A stretch of DNA of 64,000 bases, taken from Tretioscincus oriximinensis (taxonomy: Eukaryota; Chordata; Lepidosauria; Squamata; Gymnophthalmidae). Both the position numbers and the translations under genes were made by a program. The stretch is taken from the NCBI GenBank assembly GCA_022410635.1, contig JAJVDF010000237.1, positions 198,485 through 262,484 on the forward strand. The letters are read 5' to 3'. The notes beneath the pieces were generated by a model, which was given only the letters and a program-made list of their open reading frames with translations, made no database searches and had not been told where the DNA came from. Below are positions 55,881-64,000 of this stretch, piece by piece (position 1 is the stretch's first letter; each line of letters begins with the position of its first letter).

Positions 55881-57235
55881 ATATGGGATAGGGCTCCTAT
55901 ATAAAAACTGAGATAGAGTTTTACACCTTTAATGGGTGTGAAAAATGTTATTTCCATCCCCAGGTCCTGCAAGCATCCGAAACTGAACCTGGTGAAAAGT
56001 TCTCTTTTCTACAAGCCATTAAAAGTGTATCCTGACTTTTATGTGGGACCCCTATTATGGAATGGAGAGCTTAATGGCATGTCCTCATTATACGAGCTTG
56101 CATTTTGATGTTCTCATTCAGTTTCCGTCAATGATTAACATTTCTAATGGCCTGGATTAGCATAACCCATGTCAAACCAGTGACTCTGAATTTTGGAAGC
56201 CAAAATTACCCCACTGACATAAACGCTAATAAAATAGCAGTTATATTACATGGTTGGTTATCTAACTCATTCAAATAAAGATAGGGAAGGAAAGGAAAGA
56301 CTTTCCATATTCTTAAACAGGGAGCTGTATTGAGTTTTCGGTCATAAAGCTATTTATTTAAATTGCATTGACTAATTGAAAACCAGGCGATGAATCAATG
56401 GGAGGATTTTCAGTCAGCTGACAGCCTATCTATAGTTCCCAACTGAACCATTTCCATTTGCTTTTCCTGCCCGATGTAACATTGAAATTCTGCTGACATT
56501 GGTGTCGCCTGAATAGAATCACCACAATGTGGGGATCAGGCTGGCAGAAAATTTATTGTCAAGCTCTTCTCCCTCCGCCCCATTCTTCTTAAATCACAGC
56601 TTTTATTTTCATGAAGATAAGTGATGTTCAAAAGAAAAGTAAAACGGCATAAGCCACAGAAGCAATTAAAGCAAGAAAAACTCAATAGTACAGCAGCTCT
56701 ATCTTCAACAATGGGTATCAAGCGCTTCCATGCCCCAAGGCCCACCAGAATAAATACGAAGTGCATAATGGAAAATGAATTCTGAAGTCTGAGGTAAAAA
56801 AAAAAAAAAAAAACAGAGAGAGATTGAGAGAGAGAGAGACGTTTTGGGCTGCTACATCTTGAAAAAAAAATATGGCAGAGTTAGAAAAGGTCAAAAATAT
56901 ACAGGGAGTCAGAATAATGAAAAGGCTGCTTAAGCCTGCCTCTAAGGGAAGTTTACATTATTTGGTGCTTATAACTGTCGAATAGAAATGAGGGGAGTGA
57001 GAGAAATACTGGTGGAAGTCAGCAGCAGTCTCTGGCTACCATCTTGAGGGTTCACAGGTGCTCCAAGGGGAGTAATGGAAATTATAAAATGGATGCCAGT
57101 GGAAACAACCTGTACTGGCCCCAGTCTTAGAGAGTGACGTTCTGTCTCGATTTATTTATTTACTAAAGGAATTAGCAGGTTGTATTACAATAATGCAATG
57201 GGCTTTAGCCTCTTCTCGACCTTGCTCCCTTCCAT
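55881..57235. other. FAM20C intron, no recognised feature
   Basis: An A19 run at 56795-56813 and GA repeats to 56840. No match to the missing upstream FAM20C exon was seen on the minus strand. Confidence 0.55.
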
Positions 57236-57480
57236 GTCTCCACCCATTCCATCCCTCCCTTGCCCCCTCCCATATGTCTTTCACATGCTGCTTCTTTCTT
57301 TCCTTCTGTTTTCATTTCCTTCCCTTTTTCTTTTTTTCTACCTTGTCTTCCTTTATTCTTTCATCTACTTCTTCCTCTATTCTTCCCTTCCTTCCCCCTT
57401 CCCTCCTTCCCTTCTTTTTCATCTTACTTCCTGGAGGCTGCTAAAATTCTAAGCCCTGTCATTGGTCATTATACTTAAGA
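57236..57480 (+). repeat. Unclassified repeat family R with pyrimidine tract
   Basis: A CTTCC-rich tract, then TTCCTGGAGGCTGCTAAAAT and CCCTGTCATTGGTCATTATA, as at 6130-6545. Confidence 0.62.
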
Positions 57481-57484
57481 ATGT

Positions 57485-58140
57485 TGGACTCTGCAGTACA
57501 CATTTTATTACACATACAGATTTACACTCATACCCCAGCCTAAACTCAAAGGTCTTTGAGCGACAAACAATAAATTTAAGAGTACAAAGCTACCATTTCA
57601 AAGTAGTGCCTGAAAGGTGTGGAAAGGGAAGCTGTTTGTTCAAACAACTGCCTTGAGAGATTTCCTAGATGTACAGTGATGGTGATTGACACACCTCAAG
57701 GGGAGGACTATTCCACAGTCTGGGGGCAACCACTGAGAAGACCCTGTCCTAGTCCCTTTTCTTATAAGATGGATGGTTCAACCAGAANGGCCTCTCCTGC
57801 AGATCTTAAGGCATGGGAGGTTGATATGGAAGGAGTTCCATTAGATATTTGGCGCCCAAGTCATTTAAGTTGAAGTTAATGCCTTGAATTGGGCTCGGTT
57901 GCAAACCGACAGTCAGTGTAGATCTTCCAAGACGGGTGTGACAATTATCTGGCCAACTGATCCAGTCAGTAGTGTAGCTGCTGCATTCTGCACCAGCTGC
58001 AGCCTCCAAATCATTTTCAAGGGTACTTCCACGTAGAGTGTGTTACAATAGTCCCATCTGATGTTACCAGAGCAAGGATGACTGTGGCCAGATCGTCCCT
58101 CTTCATAAATGGCCATAACCTGTGAACCAGACACAACTGG
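57485..58140 (-). mobile_element. L2-like LINE 3' fragment
   Basis: On the minus strand it encodes decayed L2 text (VPLKMIWRLQLVQNAAATLL, VTPVLEDLH) and ends with the L2-like tail near 57490-57560 (TAAACTCAAAGGTCTTTGAG). Confidence 0.87.
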
Positions 58141-58189
58141 AAATAGGCACCCTTAGGGAGTCCCTACACACCCTCAATATGGGAGGAGT

Positions 58190-58380
58190 TGCCACACTGT
58201 GAAGGAAGTAAAAACGGAAAACATTATCGTCCGAGTCCTCCAGTGACCTGCTGGATGGGTACAAAGGATGTGGCTTTCTCTGTAGCTGCTCCCCTCCTTT
58301 GGAATGCCCTCTTTTTATCAACGTGTGCAAACCAGTTAGAGGTTGTCTTCTGTATGAATCTCAGGCTTTAGGGACAAAGT
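58190..58380 (+). mobile_element. L2-like LINE fragment, opposite orientation
   Basis: Encodes GTKDVAFSVAAPLLWNALF, the L2 C-terminal signature, on the plus strand. It abuts a minus-strand L2 copy. Confidence 0.72.
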
Positions 58381-58724
58381 ATCTAAAATCGCCTTAACAC
58401 ACTTTAAACCCAGGAATGTTCATTCCTTTCTCTGACGGAGAATCGTAAATCTTGAGAGTGACTCATTTGGGGGTTCAGATTAGATGAGAAGTTATGAAGC
58501 GTTGCAGCCAATACCAGCTGGGAGACTGTTTCTTTTATACCAATCAGGACCATGGAAATCCATTACCAGAACAGCTAGTTGGTGGCAAATACTCCTCAAC
58601 AGTGAAAATCTCATACAGGGAAGGTCACAGGGGGACCCCATTTCAGTAGCATGGTATTTGTGGACCCCCTCTGAGAACTCAGAGTACAGGTCGGTGTAGA
58701 AATGCAAACAATGGCATTTCTCTT

Positions 58725-59165
58725 AAAGTGATGGATAAAGTGAATAGAGAAAAAATATTTTCTCTGTCACACAACACTAGGACCAGGGAGCATCCCTTGA
58801 AACTGATGAGAAGAACAGTGAGGAAAGTATTTTTTCACCCAGAGGGTCATCGGCCTGCGGAATTTGCTTCCAGAAGAGGTAGTAGTAGGTAACAGCCTGG
58901 ATAGCTTTAAGAAAGGATTGGACAAATTCATGGAAGCCAAGGGTATTAATAGCTACCAGGATGGATCTTTTGATCCTGTCTCTGGGATGGAGCAGCAGGC
59001 AGGATTCCTGAAATACCATTTGCACAGTGTTGAGAACAGGTGTATATTTTGTCCTATTTTGCTCAGACTGTCCAAGGACAGTTGTTGGGCCACTGGGTGA
59101 AACAGAACTCTCGACTAGATAGGTGCTGGCCCCATTCAGCAGGGCTCCTCTTATGTTCTTACATA
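58725..59165 (+). mobile_element. CR1-like LINE 3' fragment
   Basis: ACCAGGGAGCATCCCTTGAA, TTTTTTCACCCAGAGGGTCA, AGAAGAGGTAGTAGTAGGTA and the end CAGCAGGGCTCCTCTTATGT with a CTTA tail. Confidence 0.91.
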
Positions 59166-59369
59166 AAACAAATGAACTAAAAAAAATACATGGTACACTG
59201 TCAGAATGGTTTCACATGTTCTTTTTTATGGACTATGTCCAAAGTGAGTGCAGTTTCTTCTTCCCTTAAACCAGTTCGCTGCATGGAAGGAAGGTCTCTG
59301 GACCAGGTCAAGAGTAGGTACAGAAGGGGTCCTACGTTCTTCCACATGTTATATAGGATACATATAGCA

Positions 59370-59674
59370 GGCACGGATAGCTCAGTCGCTTAGGAATTCG
59401 TCTCTCGCCTGGGAGATCGGGTTTCGAAACCCTGTGTCAAACGTGGGGAGGGGTGAGCACCTTCCACTTGCCTGTAGCTCTAGCCAACCCAGGTATTCGA
59501 AAGCATGAATTGCAAGAAATTGCAACTGACTGCAAGTAGATACATGGGAATCATCACAGCCTGGTGGGGAAGATAGAATGGGAGCCTTCGGGCAAAATAT
59601 ATCCTTGTAAGCTGCTTTGAGTCCCTTTGAAAGGTGAGAAAAGCGGGGTATAAGAACCAAGTTCTTCTTCTTCT
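59370..59674 (+). mobile_element. tRNA-SINE A, full length
   Basis: Head GGCACGGATAGCTCAGTCGC, B box-like CGGGTTTCGAAACCC, body CAACTGACTGCAAGTAGATA, end TATAAGAACCAAGTTCTTCT. This is the least diverged copy in the window and a good consensus reference. Confidence 0.94.
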
Positions 59675-61155
59675 ACATTGTGTCATTTTAACAGCCAACT
59701 ATCTCATGGTATAAAGTAGTTTAAGGGCTATAGATTTAGTCAATGGCACAAGGCTATATCTAGTTTCTTGATTGTTTTATGTCTTGAACCTGATATTTGA
59801 AAGTCAGAGATTTACATAGGAAGGAAGGGAAGGAGGGAGGAAGGGAGGAAGGAACTGGAGCAGAGAACTTGACGAGCCTAGATAATGCAGTTTCATGACA
59901 AGCTGTTTTCTGCTCAAAATCCCAAAGAAACTTAATAATTATGGCCGCCTATGATAGCAAGCATGTGGTTACCGAGATATAATCACACCCCAGGGCTAAA
60001 TGTGTCTGATTCCTCAGAGGTGCTATTTCCTAATAATGAACACACACACCCTTGATCTTGTTTTACGGCTGCTATTAAAATTCTTTAAAGCAAAGCAAAA
60101 GGGTGAGGTTGCTTTCACAGCCCCGTGGGGGTAAAAATTAATTGTCTCAACCCCTGCTTTGCAACAGAAAAAGCAGGGGAATATTTGAGGAAAAGAGACG
60201 AGAGCAAAAGGGGGGACTGCATTGATAGTCATGAGATCTTTCATTGCACTTCGTTATTTTCTCTATTAAAAAAACCCAAACCTTTCCTCATTTTAGCCCA
60301 GATCTTTGACAAAAGTATCATTGGAGGTGTACCTGGCCACGCCTATTTTTAAATCCAGTTTCAATCCAGTTTCAGACACCCAGCTTTCTGTAAATATCTG
60401 GTCCTAGAGAGTTGTTCGCTCCATAGCATCTGAAGAAGTTGACTTGTCTATGAAATGTCATTCTGTCTCCCTTTTTCTTGTTAGTCTCCAAAGATGCTAT
60501 GAGACCCACTTGATCAGAGAAGTCAAACCAGTGCCCCTCCAGAGGTTCTTGGACCCAGTACTGGGAGTGGAATGGTATGTTGGGAGTTGTGGTTCAGGAA
60601 TCCCTGGAAGGCCACCAGCTTGACATCTCTGCCCTTGCTAGAAATTCTGCATCCAGGTTACTACAGATCTTCCTTTGAATCGGAACTGAAAGGGTCCATT
60701 TTGTCCTGTCCTGGTCAATAGATTAAGATTTCCTTTCCTTCTCATCCTTTCTACAAGTAGGGCAGGGGCTATTTTTATACATAAAACATCTGCCAACAAG
60801 CAAAGCCCATGTCTGGTGAAGTATTACTCTTAACGTACTCCGTGCAATATTCATGCTTCACAGGTCACAAAATGTCTGCTCACGAAAAACCTCTGAGCAA
60901 AATGCTCAGGCACCACGGAGATAGAGAAGAGAACAGAAGTGTTGAAGTTTGCACTTGTTTGACCCATTTAGGGACAGGCAGGAATAGCAGAAGGGTCCCA
61001 AGTGTTAATGAGAACTAACAGTTTTCATGAGCATTGCTAAGGTCGGGACTGTGGCAAATTATCTTAAGGCTGTTCAGTGGATAAAGGTGACAATTAAAAG
61101 AAAAACAGTGTGGGTAACATGGGCTATGTTCATATGTAGCATAAAAAGCAGCTCA
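59675..61155. other. FAM20C intron; two small repeat remnants
   Basis: 60430-60512 is a GTCTACGAAAGC-type fragment (GACTTGTCTATGAAATGTCA). 60500-60625 matches one arm of the 9.9 kb foldback (TTGGGAGTTGTGGTTCAGGA). The remainder is unremarkable. Confidence 0.55.
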
Positions 61156-61159
61156 AAAT

Positions 61160-61578
61160 TAGGCTGAACAGATTACTCCTTTTTGGGGGGGACGTCGACC
61201 CGGGTTTGGGGTGTCTAACCCACCCTCCTGGGGGAAAGGGGCGATTTCCCCATTTTTTGCTAAGGAAAATAATAAATAAATTTTATTTTTTCTAAAAAAA
61301 ACTTCACTGCACCAATACTAGGAGGCTCTGGCAAACAGGGACAGCCCCTGAAAGAACCCTCTACTCAGTAAAAATTTTAAAAATGCAAATTTCTTGCCCA
61401 CTTCAAAAAATTCTCTTGCATTTCAAAAATTTTCTCGCAATTCAAAAAAACCCTCAAGTGCTTCGCAGATTTCGGAAGGGTATGCGTGCTGGTGGTGATT
61501 TGCATATTCATGAATATGCAAATTAGCACAAATATTAACTACCCCAGTTTGGTCCCCAGAAAATCTGGTCTGGCTATA
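61160..61578 (+). mobile_element. TIR element family T, near full length
   Basis: Starts TAGGCTGAACAGATTACTCC and ends CCAGAAAATCTGGTCTGGC. It contains the perfect 26-bp palindrome at 61498-61523 and the GGCTCTGGCAAACAGGGAC motif shared by the family. Confidence 0.84.
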
Positions 61579-61795
61579 AAAGTAGCTTAGAGAGAATAGT
61601 GAACTGCATTCATTTTCNTACCCATTTATTTAGAAGAGAAAATAGGTACTTGCTAATACTAGCAAATATTCATACAGAAGAGAGATATATCACAGCCCAA
61701 CTTCTATGAGCTTCCCAATCACAGATTGTAGCAAACTGAGAAAAAAAGAAACAGAACAATGAAATATTCCTGGCTGACATAACTATATCATAGAG

Positions 61796-62421
61796 CAGAC
61801 CTGGGCATTGTACGGCCCCCGGGCCGCATACGGCCCTTTGATTGGCTCTGACCGGCCCGTGTAACATTAATTGGAGCGACAGGGGGCTCCTCATAATGCA
61901 TCCTCCCCTTCGCTCCTGCAGGCGCGGAAGCCGAGCAAAGTTCTCCCAACAAGCTCAAGAAATCCGAGTGCCGCGCAGGGTCCGCTGGGAGGGGGCACGC
62001 GCGGGTCCCTTTCGCAGCCTCCTGCTGCCGCGCTGCTGCTAATTGGCCGCTACAAGCAAGAGTGCGAACCAAGTTCTTCTTCTGGGCCGGCTGGGCGGGC
62101 AGAGGGGGGAGCCCGGAGGGCGCCTGGGACCTGCTGTGCGGGTCGGTTCCTTCCTCCGCGCTCCGCTGCCTCTTTGAGATTCGCTCTGGCGGGCGCTGCC
62201 GCCGGGACGCGCTCCCCGCTTCCTACCTGCCCATTTATCTGGGTGGGTCGAAGCCCCTGCCTGGCCACCTCACTCGACGTGCCGCTTGGAGAACCCCGGG
62301 GGGCCCCTGGAAGAGGTGGGGACAAGACCCCTGGCTTCACCCTCCTTGCTGAATTTGGCCGGCCCTCCACAATATTTTCTGTTTCTCATGTGGCCCCATG
62401 GAAAAAATAATTGCCCAGCCG
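61796..62421 (+). mobile_element. hAT-type nonautonomous element with GC-rich interior
   Basis: 5' end CAGACCTGGGCATTGTACGG; the 3' end, read in reverse, is CGGCTGGGCAATTATTTTTT then CCATGGGGCCACATGAGAAA, a familiar hAT terminus. Flanks are TCATAGAG (61788-61795) and TCATACAG (62422-62429), 7 of 8 matching. The interior 61880-62340 is strongly CpG-rich with no transposase. Long open frames on both strands there reflect composition. Confidence 0.75.
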
Positions 62422-62504
62422 TCATACAGAAAATAGGATTTGATATAATAACAGAAAATAAAAATAGATTATTGGGCATTAATTTCAGTGCTCACATGAG
62501 GAAG

Positions 62505-62778
62505 CGATTGAAGAGAAAAAAATCACTGCANCACCACTAGTGGGCTCTGGAAAACCTTCCTCGCAATAAAAAAATATTAAAAAAATCCAAAAATCTCACA
62601 CAATTTGAAAAAATCTCATGCACTTCAAAAAATTCTTGCATGCATTGAAAATTTCTCGGGTGGGAATTTTGGAGGGATATGCATGTTGGTGAGTGATTTG
62701 GATATTCATGAATATACAAATTAGCATGAATATTAATTGCCCCAGTTTGGGCCTCAGAAAATCTGGTCAGTCTAATAT
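62505..62778 (+). mobile_element. TIR element family T, 5'-truncated copy
   Basis: ACTGCANCACCACTAGTGGG, AATCTCATGCACTTCAAAAA, decayed palindrome 62695-62720 and the end CAGAAAATCTGGTCAGTCTA. Confidence 0.8.
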
Positions 62779-62784
62779 AGTACA

Positions 62785-63190
62785 ATCCTACTAGAACGGT
62801 TTGGGCACACGCTATTATACTGACAATTATATTCCTTACTTCCATCGGACACATAGAATCCAAGTCTCCATGTAATACTGCCATTTTATCCGCTATATTT
62901 ATTTGTAATGTAAATATATTATTTATCTCTCTTTGTATTTCAGTCTAGAATTCTTGTACCTTTTGACATTCCCAAATCATATGAATGTACCTATGAATAT
63001 TGACAACCATGGCAATACTTTCCATTTAAATGGGGGGGGGGGGAGAATGTGACAACCATGCCAGTATTCTATACCACTTACGGAGTGTCTTCCTTCTTGT
63101 TTCCTTCATGCGATTGTCTTTTTTATTCTCATAGTTAAGTGGTACAATATAATTCATTACTAAATTGGACCCCATCCTGCTGAACTTAAT
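62785..63190 (-). mobile_element. Degenerate L1-clade ORF2 C-terminal fragment
   Basis: On the minus strand, frames broken by several shifts recall the C terminus seen at 36.2 kb (RKWYRILAWLSH against RWYRTPSQISH; CHGCQ...VHSYDLG against CWHGCQ...YLHMW). It is older than the 35.7 kb copy. Confidence 0.55.
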
Positions 63191-63745
63191 GCTCTGAATC
63201 ATCTGGTAACAGGTAGACCTGTTACTTCAGTGTCAACAGCCCTTTTGGTTCTCCAAATTGGAATGTACTCCATCCAAGGCAAATGAAATGGTTTTCCTAT
63301 GTAGTGCTCCAGCATGTAGAAGGTAACTCCTGTACCATTTTCCTGAAGAGTTAGAATGGAAGGTAAGAGCAGAAAGCCTCACAGTCTATAGATATCCTTC
63401 AATGAATGATGGAAAGAAGGCCCAGATCTATCAAAATCAGTAAATGAAGAACACCTCCCATATATACCCAACCTGCCCACACCTGATGAGGATGTGGACA
63501 TGTGGACGGCCTACTCCAGGCTGCTAGCTACTTGAATGTAGGGAAGGTCAAACTGTTGATCTGTTCACCCTCACCTTCAGCTGAGCCCCAAAATCCGCTC
63601 TTGTTGAAGGCACTGTTCCATTTTTAATTGTTCTATTTTAGTCTCTTTTATGTATTTTTTTATTATTGTGATCTGCCCTGAGACATTTCAAGAGAAGACA
63701 GCTTGCACCTTACATACAACCACATGAGGGAATGCAGTACAGACA
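63191..63745. other. FAM20C intron; possible L2-like tail at 63600-63690
   Basis: 63640-63690 (GTGATCTGCCCTGAGACATT) loosely matches an L2-like 3' end. Nothing else recognised. Confidence 0.45.
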
Positions 63746-63749
63746 TTTC

Positions 63750-64000
63750 TGAAAAAAGGATAGAATTATAGGGAGTTGGAAGAGACCTCCAGGGTCATCN
63801 GGTCCAACCACCTGCTCAATGCAGGATTCATTAAACCATCCCAGACCAACGACTGTCCAGCCTCTGTTTGAAGACTTTTAGCAAAGGTGAACTCACCACC
63901 TCCTGATGGTTGGGTGCTCCATCAAGACCTGAAGAAAGTGGTCAATGTGACCAGGGCAGTTGGAACTATTACTTCCTGTCTGCCTTCACGCACTTCCTCT
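63750..64000 (-). mobile_element. CR1 LINE 3' end, running off the window
   Basis: TAGGGAGTTGGAAGAGACCT, CAGGGTCATCNGGTCCAACC and CTGCTCAATGCAGGATTCAT: the minus-strand 3' end of the CR1 subfamily seen at 13195. Confidence 0.9.

Noticed and set aside
59370..59445. tRNA gene
   Set aside because: A and B box-like motifs belong to the SINE A head, followed by the SINE body; no cloverleaf expected, and several diverged copies exist.
61871..62410. 179-codon plus-strand frame
   Set aside because: Lies in a GC-rich hAT interior where stop codons are rare on both strands; no protein motif. Reported as transposon cargo instead.

Overview
This is a vertebrate nuclear genome window, most likely from a squamate reptile. 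The basis is a recognisable vertebrate gene embedded in a dense mix of CR1, L2-like and L1 retrotransposon fragments, two tRNA-headed SINE families, hAT and Tc1/mariner DNA-element relics, solo LTRs and long AAT, ATTT and GAA microsatellites. No species can be named. There is no sign of prokaryotic organisation, operons or CRISPR.

One protein-coding gene is certain. The minus strand carries the last seven coding exons of FAM20C, the Golgi secretory-pathway casein kinase that phosphorylates Ser-x-Glu sites on secreted and mineralisation proteins. The exons lie at 55435-55527, 52536-52651, 39665-39845, 35442-35551, 29603-29684, 25389-25448 and 21418-21670. All splice sites are GT-AG, all phases agree, and together they encode about 297 residues without a break. 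The catalytic and metal-binding aspartates (Asp458, Asp478 in human numbering) and eight disulfide cysteines are present. The N-terminal exons were not found up to 64000 and must lie beyond the right edge. The 3' UTR runs left from 21417; the polyadenylation site is not settled.

Layout. 1-21 kb lies downstream of the stop codon and is repeat-rich. It holds four TSD-flanked LTRs, a Tigger-like MITE with an internal tandem repeat, a three-copy tandem repeat of an unknown family, two unusually good long inverted repeats, long AAT arrays and a nested pair of SINEs. 21-55 kb is the exon-bearing part of FAM20C. Its introns hold an L1 ORF2 half still open as a reading frame (35.7-37.7 kb, with an assembly gap), many CR1 fragments, a 74-bp Tc1-type MITE and an insertion-type foldback. 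They also hold a hAT-like element with a CpG-rich, ATG-started reading frame, and two splice-bounded exon-like segments of unknown origin. 55-64 kb is FAM20C intron upstream of the first visible exon, with L2, CR1, SINE and L1 pieces and a second CpG-rich hAT-like element.

The genuine gene content is ordinary. The points of interest are in the transposon layer: two hAT-type elements with CpG-rich cargo, a TIR element family that carries a 26-bp palindrome made of two octamer motifs, and several inverted duplications flanked by target-site-like repeats.
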